64,000 bases of DNA. Origin: Mycobacterium hubeiense. Its GTDB lineage: Bacteria > Actinomycetota > Actinomycetes > Mycobacteriales > Mycobacteriaceae. The DNA lies in the NCBI RefSeq assembly GCF_002838065.1, contig NZ_PIZU01000014.1, positions 1 to 64,000 of the forward strand, in the 5' to 3' direction. Positions 14,995 to 22,861 of this stretch are shown in pieces. The notes under the pieces are model-generated. The model did not search any database. It had not been told where the DNA came from and saw only the letters and a program-made list of their open reading frames with translations. Position 1 is the stretch's first letter. The number at the start of each line of letters is the position of its first letter. The position numbers were made by a program, and so were the translations under genes.

Positions 14995-17310
14995 TTACGA
15001 CTCCCAGCGGACCTCGTCGGGCGACTTGTCCGGGCGCAGACCGCGCCAACTGGGTTGGCGTAGTCGATTGTCAGTGGTGCGTTCGCTGTAGCGGACTTCG
15101 CCGACCAGCTCGGGCTTCACGAACGTCACGCCCTTGGCGTCCTGCGTGGGAAGCCTTGTGTTGAAAGGGGATTCGTCGGTGTGCAGGGGTTTGAGAATGC
15201 GCTTGAGTTTGGCGAGCTCCTTCTCCGTGAACCCGGTGCCGACGCGTCCGACGAACTGCAGACCGCCCTCGTCAGGGATGCCGAGCATCAACGCGCCGAT
15301 GCCGCTGGTGCGCCCGCCCGTGCCTTCACGCCATCCGCCGATCACCACTTCCTGGGTGTTCCAGATCTTGTCCTTGATCCACGACGACGACCGTCGGCCC
15401 GGCTGGTAAGTGGAATCCCACTTCTTGGCGACCACACCTTCCCAGCGGTGCTTGCGGGCGTACTCCAACGCCTCCTGCCCGTCGCCGGGCAGCAAATCGG
15501 GGACGATGAGTCCGCCACCCTCCGCGAGGGTTTCCAGTAATTTCCGACGGTCGCGGTACTTCGCCTTCAAAAGCCAGCGACCGTCGAGCCGCAGGATGTC
15601 GAATGCCCAGAACTCGACGCGGGTGGAGCGCGCCCGGTTCTGCATTTCACCGAAGCTCGGCACGCCGGACTCGTCGAGCGCCACCGCCTCACCGTCGAGC
15701 ACGACGTGGTGGTCGGCAAGATCGGCGGCCAGTGCCATCAGTTGCGGGTACTCGTGGGTGACGTCACGGCCGCTGCGTGACTGCAAGCACAGCTTGCCGT
15801 GGTCGGCGTCGACCAGCAGGCGGTAGCCGTCCCACTTGCCCTCGAACGCCCATTCGCTGGCCTTGAACTTCTCGATCGAGCCCTCCGTGGCCAGCATCGG
15901 CGCGAAATCGCCTGGCTTCGGCCCAATGTCGCCGCCGTGGCGGCTCCGGGGTTGCGTTTGCTCCTTCATCCGGTGCGCCAGCCAGTTCTTGCCGTCGGTC
16001 TGGATCAGCGCATAGCGGCCGTCGATCTTCTTGCCGTGCAATGTGACGATCACCTCGCCCTTGTTGCCGTTGCCCTCGGCGTCGGGGGGTACATCGTTGA
16101 ATTTCTCGGTCTCGTAGGTGCCGGTGTCCCAGACGACCATCGTGCCGGCGCCGTACTCCCCCTGCGGGATGGTGCCGTGAAACGTCAAGTACTCCAACGG
16201 ATGATCCTCGGTGTGCACGGCGAGATGGTTGACCGACGGGGTCTCGGGCAGATTCTTGGGCACCGCCCAGCTCACCAGCACGCCGTCGCGCTCCAGGCGC
16301 AGGTCGTAGTGGAGGCGACGGGCGTGGTGCTCCTGGATGACGAACCGGTCGTTGTTGCCTGTTTTCGGAGGCGTTTTCGGGACCGGCTCGGGCGTCTTGC
16401 TGGCGTCGCGCATGCTGCGGTACTTGGTCAGCTTGTCATCGACCGGTACGTCGGCATCGAGCTCCGCCAATAGGTCACCATCTTTCTCGACGCGGTCGAG
16501 GACTTCGTCGAAGTTCAGATGCCGCAGCTCGGGGTCGTCGATTTCGTCCCAGGTGCGGGGCGCTGCGACGGTCGGATGTTCGCGCCCGCGAAGCGAATAC
16601 GGTGCGATGGTGGTCTTCGACGCGTTGTTCTGGCTCCAGTCCAAGAACACCTTGCCCTTGCGCAGGCTCTTGGTCATCGTCGCAGTGACGAGCTTGGGCA
16701 TCATCGATTCCAGTTGCTGTGCAACGCGTTTTGCGAGGGTGACGGCGCCTTTAGAGCTGATCGGGTTCGCCAGCGGGGCGTAGAGGTGCAGGCCCTTGCT
16801 GCCGCTGGTGAGCGGGTGCGTCGTCAATCCGATGTCAGACATCAGATCGCGGACCTCGCTCGCCACCTTGCAGAGTTGGGGCATCGTGACGCCCTCGCCG
16901 GGGTCGAGGTCGAACACGATGCGGGTGGCGGGGCCCGGTTTCTGGTCGATGAAGCGCCACTGCGGGACGTGCACTTCCAGCGCGGCTTGCTGGGCGATCC
17001 AGGCCAGGCCCTCCTGGGTGTCGATGATGGGATAGGTCGTGGTGCCTTCGCGGTGAGAGACGCTGGCGCGGTTGAGCCAATCGGGGGCGGAGCTGGCGAG
17101 CTGCTTTTCGAAGAACGACGACTCTTCGACGCCGTTGGGCCAGCGCTTGCGGGTGGCCGCGCGGCCTGCGATGTGCGGGAGCATCACCTCGGCGATGGTG
17201 ACGTAGTACTCGAAAACTTGTGCTTTTGTGACGGCCTTTGGCCGTCCGCCCGTCGCCGGGTACAGCACCTTGTCGGGGTTGGTCAACCGCACCCGGCCGC
17301 AACGATCCAC
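14995..17310 (-). CDS. ligD: Multifunctional DNA ligase D (NHEJ)
   Basis: LigD repairs double-strand breaks with Ku by non-homologous end joining. The 771-residue protein has the mycobacterial order polymerase-phosphoesterase-ligase. The primase-like polymerase spans about 5-290, with metal ligands Asp134 and Asp136 (FDLDPGEG) and Asp224 (FLDWSQ) plus SGSKGLHLY. The 3'-phosphoesterase spans about 320-455, with RRLHYDLRLERDG (His334, Asp336) and HTEDHPLEY. The ATP-dependent ligase spans about 468-771, with nucleotidyl Lys492 in EGKWDGYR. All key residues are present. Its start is a GTG at 17310. In M. tuberculosis ku is the direct neighbour; here about 10.8 kb separates them. Confidence 0.96.
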   Translation of the reverse strand: MDRCGRVRLTNPDKVLYPATGGRPKAVTKAQVFEYYVTIAEVMLPHIAGRAATRKRWPNGVEESSFFEKQLASSAPDWLNRASVSHREGTTTYPIIDTQEGLAWIAQQAALEVHVPQWRFIDQKPGPATRIVFDLDPGEGVTMPQLCKVASEVRDLMSDIGLTTHPLTSGSKGLHLYAPLANPISSKGAVTLAKRVAQQLESMMPKLVTATMTKSLRKGKVFLDWSQNNASKTTIAPYSLRGREHPTVAAPRTWDEIDDPELRHLNFDEVLDRVEKDGDLLAELDADVPVDDKLTKYRSMRDASKTPEPVPKTPPKTGNNDRFVIQEHHARRLHYDLRLERDGVLVSWAVPKNLPETPSVNHLAVHTEDHPLEYLTFHGTIPQGEYGAGTMVVWDTGTYETEKFNDVPPDAEGNGNKGEVIVTLHGKKIDGRYALIQTDGKNWLAHRMKEQTQPRSRHGGDIGPKPGDFAPMLATEGSIEKFKASEWAFEGKWDGYRLLVDADHGKLCLQSRSGRDVTHEYPQLMALAADLADHHVVLDGEAVALDESGVPSFGEMQNRARSTRVEFWAFDILRLDGRWLLKAKYRDRRKLLETLAEGGGLIVPDLLPGDGQEALEYARKHRWEGVVAKKWDSTYQPGRRSSSWIKDKIWNTQEVVIGGWREGTGGRTSGIGALMLGIPDEGGLQFVGRVGTGFTEKELAKLKRILKPLHTDESPFNTRLPTQDAKGVTFVKPELVGEVRYSERTTDNRLRQPSWRGLRPDKSPDEVRWES

Positions 17311-17344
17311 GGTTCAAACGTATACCCGCTGCTACGGTGGGTTA

Positions 17345-17563
17345 ATGAGGCGAATTGCGGCGTGTGGGGTGGTGGCCGTGTCGCTTTTCGGCGCCCCACC
17401 CGCCGCTGCCGATCCGCAAGACCTCGTGCCGTATTGCTCTGGCGATCAGACACCGATGGACCACAACTGCCGTGAGATGGCGCATCAGGTGTTCACGCAC
17501 GGGTCGGGCCTCGATCCGGACCTGCCCAGCGGCCTCGACCCCGCCAACGAGCCCGTCACTTAA
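17345..17563 (+). CDS. Small secreted protein
   Basis: A 72-residue protein with a signal peptide (Arg-Arg start, hydrophobic core IAACGVVAVSLFGAPPAAA, cut before DPQD). The mature part has about 50 residues with two cysteines (PYCSGDQTPMDHNCRE), which could form one disulfide, and an acidic Pro-rich tail. This resembles a family of short mycobacterial exported proteins of unknown function. It is divergent from ligD, with 34 bp between the start codons, so their promoters must overlap. Confidence 0.65.
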   Translation: MRRIAACGVVAVSLFGAPPAAADPQDLVPYCSGDQTPMDHNCREMAHQVFTHGSGLDPDLPSGLDPANEPVT

Positions 17564-17577
17564 TTCGTCTAATTCGT

Positions 17578-17638
17578 CGCGAAATTGCATTCCGGCAGGT
17601 CTCTACTCGCACTTTCGCTGCCTGCACGCAATCTCGCG
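17578..17638. repeat. 61-bp hairpin element, copy 1
   Basis: The element is an imperfect palindrome with arms of about 22 bp (CGCGAAATTGCATTCC... and ...GCACGCAATCTCGCG) around a loop centred on CTCTACTCGCACTTTC. It recurs in the same orientation at 18558 with only 4 differences in 61 bp. It follows the small secreted-protein gene and precedes a 10-bp tandem repeat. It could act as a terminator or be a small mobile palindrome of REP/MITE type. Confidence 0.8.
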
Positions 17639-17640
17639 GT

Positions 17641-17680
17641 GCTTGTCGGTGCTTGTCGGTGCTTGTCGGTGCTTGTCGGT
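17641..17680. repeat. Four perfect tandem copies of a 10-bp unit
   Basis: GCTTGTCGGT is repeated four times without change, starting 2 bp after hairpin copy 1 and ending 21 bp before the ATG of the DUF559-like gene. Copy-number change by slippage would alter the distance between promoter and start codon. It is too short and too regular to be a CRISPR array. Confidence 0.85.
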
Positions 17681-17701
17681 GTCGCCGAGCACTATCTGGC
17701 C

Positions 17702-18553
17702 ATGGGGGAGATCATCATCATCGGCTCCGAGGCAATCGCCCAGGGTGTCGTCACGAAACACGAGCTACAGCGCTGGTACCGCCCGCTGCTTCCGAATGTT
17801 CACGCGCCGCGGGGCAAAGAGTTGACGCTGCGAGATAGAACGCTCGGCGCATGGTTGTGGTCGAACCGCGAAGGCATCATCACTGGCGCGGCCGCGTCGG
17901 CGTTGCATGGTGCCCGATGGGTCGACGGCGATGTGCCGATCGAAATGATCTTCAACTGCGGCCGTCCTCCGCGTGGCGTCGTGACCCGCAACGAGCGCAT
18001 TGCCGACGATGAGGTGACATGGGTCGGCGAACTTCCGGTGACCACACTGGCCCGCACCGCCTTCGACCTCGGCCGCCACTTGCCAAGGGGTCGGGCGATC
18101 GCCCGCCTCGACGCACTCATGAACGCCAACCCATATTCGATCGAGGACGTGCTATTACTCGGCAAGCGCTATGAGGGTGCGCGTGGCGTGAAGCAACTGC
18201 GGGCGCGACTGCCGCTCGTGGACGGCGGTGCCGCGTCGCCACCGGAAACGCGACTGCGATTGCTATACATCGACGCAGGATTGCCCAGACCGACAACGCA
18301 GATCCCCGTCTACGACGAGAACGGCTGGTTGGTGCGCATCCTGGATATGGGCTGGGAAGACTTTATGGTCGCCTCCGAATACGACGGCGATCAACATCGC
18401 ACCGATCGCCCCCAATATGTAAAAGATGTGCGAGTCATGCGAAAGCTCGCACGTCTTGGCTGGGACGTTGACCGAGTAATCAAAGAAGACCGCGATCCCG
18501 CGGTGATCGCGCTGGCCCGCTCAGCGCTGATTGCTCGCGGCTGGAAACCGTGA
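17702..18553 (+). CDS. AbiEi-like/DUF559 (Vsr-fold) protein
   Basis: A 283-residue protein. The N-terminal two-thirds resemble the AbiEi antitoxin / transcriptional-regulator family: a short winged-helix region (EAIAQGVVTKHELQRWY), then GIITGAAASALHGARWVDG and VTTLARTAFDLGRHL. The C-terminal 100 residues resemble DUF559, a Vsr/PD-(D/E)xK nuclease fold: PPETRLRLL, then LDMGWEDFMVASEYDGDQH with candidate catalytic Asp215, Glu226 and Asp228. No cognate AbiEii-type toxin is adjacent. This family is multicopy in mycobacteria and its role is unknown. It is bracketed by two 61-bp hairpin copies, the second beginning 5 bp after the stop. No clear ribosome-binding site precedes the ATG. Confidence 0.75.
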   Translation: MGEIIIIGSEAIAQGVVTKHELQRWYRPLLPNVHAPRGKELTLRDRTLGAWLWSNREGIITGAAASALHGARWVDGDVPIEMIFNCGRPPRGVVTRNERIADDEVTWVGELPVTTLARTAFDLGRHLPRGRAIARLDALMNANPYSIEDVLLLGKRYEGARGVKQLRARLPLVDGGAASPPETRLRLLYIDAGLPRPTTQIPVYDENGWLVRILDMGWEDFMVASEYDGDQHRTDRPQYVKDVRVMRKLARLGWDVDRVIKEDRDPAVIALARSALIARGWKP

Positions 18554-18557
18554 GCGC

Positions 18558-18618
18558 CGCGAAATTGCATTCCGGCAGGCCTCTACTCGCACTTTCCCTG
18601 CCTACATGCAATCTCGCG
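18558..18618. repeat. 61-bp hairpin element, copy 2
   Basis: This copy lies in direct orientation 980 bp from copy 1, with 4 mismatches. Its arms pair at 18 of 22 positions. It fills the space between the convergent DUF559-like gene (stop at 18553) and the ABC ATPase gene (stop at 18627), where a bidirectional terminator would be useful. Confidence 0.8.
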
Positions 18619-18626
18619 GCGAAGGA

Positions 18627-19706
18627 CTAGAGGCGTTCGCCCGTTTCCGGGTGGAAGAGATGCACCACGCCCTCGGGGATCTTGCGCAGCTCGATGGTGT
18701 CGGCGAGACGCGCGGGCGCCCGCGATAGCGAGCGGGCGACCAGCTGCACACCCGGTCCCGCATGGGTATACACGTAGGTTTCGCTGCCCAGGTCCTCGAC
18801 AAGGTCGACGACGACGTCGATGCCGCCGCTGTCGGAGACCTGCAAATGCTCCGGCCGTACCCCGACAGTGACCTGCTCGAGCCCGGCGTCGTGCAGCAAC
18901 GTCATCTGGTCGCGCTCGAGCTCCAGCGTCGAGTCGTCGCCGATGCGCACACCCTGCGCCGTGATCGGCGCCGTCAACAAATTCATCGCCGGCGAGCCGA
19001 TGAACCCGGCGACAAACGCGTTGGCCGGCTTGTCGTAAAGCTCTGCGGGCGAGGCGAATTGCTGCAGTTTGCCGTTGCGCAGCACCGCGACGCGATCGCC
19101 CATCGTCATCGCCTCCACCTGATCGTGGGTGACATAGACGGTGGTGGTGCCCAGCCTCCGTTGCAAAGCGGCGATCTGCGTGCGGGTCTGCACCCGCAGC
19201 TTGGCGTCGAGGTTGGACAGCGGCTCGTCCATGCAGAACACCTGCGGCTCGCGCACGATCGCGCGGCCCATCGCGACGCGCTGGCGCTGCCCGCCGGACA
19301 GTTTCGCGGGTTTGCGGTCCAGAAAGTCCGTCAGGTCAAGCAGTTTGGCGGCTTCTTCGACCTTGCGCCGCCGCTCGTCACGCGGCACCCCGCGCAGCTT
19401 CAACGCGAACCCCATGTTCTCGGCGACGGTCTTGTTCGGGTACAGCGCGTAGTTCTGGAACACCATCGCGATGTCGCGGTCCTTCGACGGCACACCGCGC
19501 ATGTCGCGGCCGCCGATCTCGATCGTGCCCTCGTCGATGTCCTCGAGGCCCGCCAGCATCCGCAGCGCCGTGCTCTTACCGGACCCGGACGGGCCCACCA
19601 GCACCACGAACTCACCGTCGGCGATATCGAGATTCAGCGAATCGACCGCCAGCTTGTCAGAGCCCTCGTAGATGCACGAGGCGCTGCGGTAAGTGATTGT
19701 CGCCAT
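18627..19706 (-). CDS. Sugar/polyol ABC transporter ATPase (UgpC/MsmK family)
   Basis: A 359-residue ATP-binding subunit that powers the importer formed with the two permeases encoded upstream. Walker A GPSGSGKST is at residues 39-47, the Q-loop is in VFQNYALYPNKTV, the signature is LSGGQRQRVAMGRA, Walker B is VFCMDEPLSNLD, and the switch His is in YVTHDQVEAMT. A C-terminal OB/TOBE regulatory domain (about 240-355) is typical of the MalK/UgpC group. It is the last gene of the minus-strand transport operon, 12 bp after the second permease, and it ends near hairpin copy 2. Confidence 0.93.
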   Translation of the reverse strand: MATITYRSASCIYEGSDKLAVDSLNLDIADGEFVVLVGPSGSGKSTALRMLAGLEDIDEGTIEIGGRDMRGVPSKDRDIAMVFQNYALYPNKTVAENMGFALKLRGVPRDERRRKVEEAAKLLDLTDFLDRKPAKLSGGQRQRVAMGRAIVREPQVFCMDEPLSNLDAKLRVQTRTQIAALQRRLGTTTVYVTHDQVEAMTMGDRVAVLRNGKLQQFASPAELYDKPANAFVAGFIGSPAMNLLTAPITAQGVRIGDDSTLELERDQMTLLHDAGLEQVTVGVRPEHLQVSDSGGIDVVVDLVEDLGSETYVYTHAGPGVQLVARSLSRAPARLADTIELRKIPEGVVHLFHPETGERL

Positions 19707-19718
19707 TGGTGATTCTCC

Positions 19719-20567
19719 TTACTTGATGGCGCCGAAGGACAGTCCACGAACCAGCTTGTTCTGCGCTATCCAGCCCGCGAGAACAACCGGCAGCGCGGCC
19801 ATCGTCGCCGCCGCGCACAGCTTGGCCCAGTACAGGCCCTGGCCGGCGATGAAGCCGACGAGGAACACCGGAATCGTCTGCGCCTGAACGGCGGTCAGGC
19901 TGACCGCGAAGAAGAACTCGTTCCACGCGAAGATGACGCAGATCAACGCGGTGGCCGCGATACCCGGGGACACCAGCGGCAGAATGACTTCGCGCACCGA
20001 GCGCCATGTGCTGGCGCCGTCCAGCGCCGCCGCCTCCAGCAGCTCACCGGGCACCTCGAGGAAGAACGACCGCATCATCCACACCGCGATGGGCAGATTC
20101 ATCGCGGTGTACAGGATCACCAGCGCCCAGATGTTGTCCAGCAGACCGATATTCGAGACGATCACATAGAGCGGGATGATCGCGGCGACGATCGGAAGCA
20201 TCTTGGTGCTGATGAAGAAGAACAGCGCGTCCTGCGTCTTGCGCACCGGCCGCAGCGACAATGCGAACGCCGCCGGGACGCCGAGCAGCAATACCAGGAT
20301 GGTCGAAACCGTCGTCGCGAACAGCGAATTCAGCAGCGCAGTGCCGACACCCTGGTCGAATACTGCCTTGAACTCGTCGAGAGTGGGCACGAAGAACAGC
20401 TTGGGTGTCGTCGTATACGCGTCGACTTCCTGCTTGAACGCGGTGAGCACCATCCAGAACACCGGAAAGAAGAACCCGAGCCCGACGATCCACGCCACCG
20501 CACCCCACGGATCGAACCTGCGGCGCTTGACCTTTGGCTTGACGGCGGTGGTAGCAGTAGTAGTCAT
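19719..20567 (-). CDS. Carbohydrate ABC transporter permease (MalG-like)
   Basis: A 282-residue inner-membrane permease with six predicted helices. The EAA loop, EAAALDGASTWRSVREVILPLVSPGIAA, is at about residues 187-214 and contacts the ATPase. The N-terminal cytoplasmic segment is Thr/Lys/Arg-rich, then the first helix starts near residue 25. Its ATG shares one base with the stop of the preceding permease (TGATG), indicating coupled translation. With the MalF-like partner it forms the membrane channel for a polyol or sugar; the adjacent dehydrogenases suggest a polyol. Confidence 0.93.
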   Translation of the reverse strand: MTTTATTAVKPKVKRRRFDPWGAVAWIVGLGFFFPVFWMVLTAFKQEVDAYTTTPKLFFVPTLDEFKAVFDQGVGTALLNSLFATTVSTILVLLLGVPAAFALSLRPVRKTQDALFFFISTKMLPIVAAIIPLYVIVSNIGLLDNIWALVILYTAMNLPIAVWMMRSFFLEVPGELLEAAALDGASTWRSVREVILPLVSPGIAATALICVIFAWNEFFFAVSLTAVQAQTIPVFLVGFIAGQGLYWAKLCAAATMAALPVVLAGWIAQNKLVRGLSFGAIK

Positions 20568-21520
20568 CAGGATGCCTCTTGTTTGCCGGTGAACGTCTTG
20601 AAGATCAACCGCAGCGCGAAGGTGGCGATGATGATGGTGAAGATCACCACGATCACGCCCATCGCGGCCGCCTGGCCGATGTCGAAGCCAAGGAACGCCC
20701 GTTGGTAGATGTAGAACGGCAGGTTCGAGCTCGCGGTGCCCGGCCCGCCCTGGGTCATCATGTAGATCTGGTCGAACGTGTTGACCAGGTAGATGGCACC
20801 GAGCACCACACCGAGTTCGATGAACCGCCTCAGGTGCGGCAGCGTCAGTTCACGGAACAGCTGGAACGGGCCCGCCCCGTCGACTCGGCCGGCCTCCAGG
20901 ATGTCGCGAGGCATCGACTGGAGGCCGGCGAGAATCAACAGCATCATGAACGGTGTCCACTGCCATATCAGTGCGACCATCACCGACGCGAGCGGGAAGC
21001 GGCTCACCCAGTCGATGCCCTCGCCGGGCAGCACCCAGTTCACCACGCCGAACACCGGATCGAGCATCGCGGTCTTCCACATCAGCGCTCCCGCAACGGG
21101 TGTGACGAGGAACGGGGTGATCAGCAGCGTGCGCACCACGCCGCGACCGAGGAACACCCGATCGAGCAGCAGCGCCAGCAGCAGCCCCAGCAGCGCCGCG
21201 ATCAGCACCGTGCCGACGATGATGATGACGGTGTTGATGGCGACCTGCCAGAACGTGCTGTCGCCGACCACATCGACGTAGTTCTGGAAGCCGATGAACC
21301 GCCGCGACCCCGGCCGAACCAGGTTCCACGACAGCAGCGAGTAGTACAGCGTGAATAGGAACGGGATTTGGGTGACGACGATCATGAAGATCAGCGCCGG
21401 CAGCAGCGGGCCGCGTCGCCGCCACGCCTCCGCCCGTGACACTCCCTGGTCTTGCGCCTTCTTGATGCGTGCGACGTGTTCGGCTTCGGTCTCGACGACC
21501 GCAGGGGCGGTGGTGGTCAT
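20567..21520 (-). CDS. Carbohydrate ABC transporter permease (MalF-like)
   Basis: A 317-residue permease with six predicted helices after a charged cytoplasmic N-terminus (EAEHVARIKKAQDQ). The EAA-loop EAGRVDGAGPFQLFRELTLPHL is at about residues 214-235. It begins with an ATG that overlaps the stop of the solute-binding protein gene by 4 bp (21517-21520) and is coupled to the next permease through a shared base, so the transporter subunits are made from one tightly packed message. Confidence 0.93.
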   Translation of the reverse strand: MTTTAPAVVETEAEHVARIKKAQDQGVSRAEAWRRRGPLLPALIFMIVVTQIPFLFTLYYSLLSWNLVRPGSRRFIGFQNYVDVVGDSTFWQVAINTVIIIVGTVLIAALLGLLLALLLDRVFLGRGVVRTLLITPFLVTPVAGALMWKTAMLDPVFGVVNWVLPGEGIDWVSRFPLASVMVALIWQWTPFMMLLILAGLQSMPRDILEAGRVDGAGPFQLFRELTLPHLRRFIELGVVLGAIYLVNTFDQIYMMTQGGPGTASSNLPFYIYQRAFLGFDIGQAAAMGVIVVIFTIIIATFALRLIFKTFTGKQEAS

Positions 21521-22854
21521 GGCGTCTCCCGGTACGTCCTGCCGACGACCTCGGCGTACTGCTGCGATTGCTCCAGCGCGTCGGCGACCGACTTCTGGCC
21601 GGCGACGGCAGCGCTGATCTGCTGGCTGACCCGTGTTCCCAGGTCCTGGAACTCAGGGATGGCCAAGAACTGAATCCCGGTGTAGGGCACCGGATCTACG
21701 GTCGGCTTCAGCGGGTCGGCGTTCTCGATCGATTCGAGTGTCACCTGCCCGAACGCCTTCGACGCTTCCTTGTACTCGGGAATCTGATACGTCGACAGCC
21801 GGCTGCCCGGCGGCACCCGCGCCCAGCCGAGTTCCTCACCGACCAGCCGGATGTAATCCTTGTCGGTCATCCACGAAATGAACTTCCACGCCGCGTCTTT
21901 CTTGTCACTGCTCTTGGGGATACCCAGCGACCAGGTATAGAGCCAGCCTGAGTTCTCTTTCTCGACGACCGGCGCCATCGCGTAGCCGACCTTGCCCACC
22001 ACATTCGACGACGCGGGATCCTCTAGCACCGACACCGCCGAGGTGGCGTCGTACCACATCGCGGCGCGGCCCTGGGCGAACTGCGTGGCGCATTCCTGGA
22101 AACCCGCTGTGGCAGCGCCTGGTTCGCCGTGTTCGCGGACCAGGTTGACGTAGAAGTTCACCGCGTCGGCCACCTCAGGGCTGTTGAGCTGGGCTTTCCA
22201 CTCCATGTCGTACCAGCGGCCGCCGAAGGTATTGATCACCGTGTTCAGCGGGGCCAATACTTCACCCCAGCCAGGCTTGCCGCGCAGGCAGATGCCCACC
22301 ATGTCGGGCGTGTCGAGCTTGGCGGCCGCGTCGGCCACCTGCTGCCAAGTTGGGTTGCGCGGCATAGTGATTCCGGCCCGATCGAACAAGTCCTTGCGGT
22401 ACATCAGGAACGACGATTCGCCGTAGAACGGCACCGAGTACATATCGCCCTCATATGACAGGGACTCCCGCAGCGACGGAATGAAGTCCTCTTCGTCGTA
22501 GCCCGGCGTCTGGCGGGCGTACTCGGAGAGGTTGACCAGCCACCCATTGGCGGCCCATTGCGGGGTTTCGTAATTGCTGATCATCACCACGTCGAACTCG
22601 CCGCCGCCCATCGCGGTGGATGCGGTGATCTTGGCGCGGGCCTGGTTCTCCGACAGCGTGATGAATCGCAGCTTGATACCCGGGTTTTCGGCCTCGAAGC
22701 GATCGGACAGGTCACGGGCGTCCGTCATTTGCGAGTTCGACACCATCGCGATGGTGACGGTGTTCTCTGTCGCGCCGAAGGTGCCGGCGCCGGCACAGCC
22801 CGCCGTCAACATCACCCCCGCGGCCGCGGCGCAGAATCGCTGTACCAGTTTCAT
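21517..22854 (-). CDS. Extracellular solute-binding lipoprotein (polyol/sugar)
   Basis: A 445-residue substrate-binding protein of the carbohydrate ABC family (SBP family 1). The signal sequence ends in the lipobox LTAGC, making Cys20 the lipidated residue, so the protein is anchored on the outer face of the membrane. Family-like features include FEAENPGIKL, a VPFYGESSFLMYRKDLFDRAGI segment, and the C-terminal ISAAVAGQKSVADALEQSQQ helix. I chose the ATG at 22854 because it directly precedes the signal peptide; a longer upstream frame runs into the regulator gene. The start lies 7 bp after the regulator's stop. Confidence 0.92.
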   Translation of the reverse strand: MKLVQRFCAAAAGVMLTAGCAGAGTFGATENTVTIAMVSNSQMTDARDLSDRFEAENPGIKLRFITLSENQARAKITASTAMGGGEFDVVMISNYETPQWAANGWLVNLSEYARQTPGYDEEDFIPSLRESLSYEGDMYSVPFYGESSFLMYRKDLFDRAGITMPRNPTWQQVADAAAKLDTPDMVGICLRGKPGWGEVLAPLNTVINTFGGRWYDMEWKAQLNSPEVADAVNFYVNLVREHGEPGAATAGFQECATQFAQGRAAMWYDATSAVSVLEDPASSNVVGKVGYAMAPVVEKENSGWLYTWSLGIPKSSDKKDAAWKFISWMTDKDYIRLVGEELGWARVPPGSRLSTYQIPEYKEASKAFGQVTLESIENADPLKPTVDPVPYTGIQFLAIPEFQDLGTRVSQQISAAVAGQKSVADALEQSQQYAEVVGRTYRETP

Positions 22855-22861
22855 CGTCACC

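Noticed and set aside
17641..17680. Tandem repeat considered as a CRISPR array
   Set aside because: Units are only 10 bp with no spacers, and no cas genes are present.
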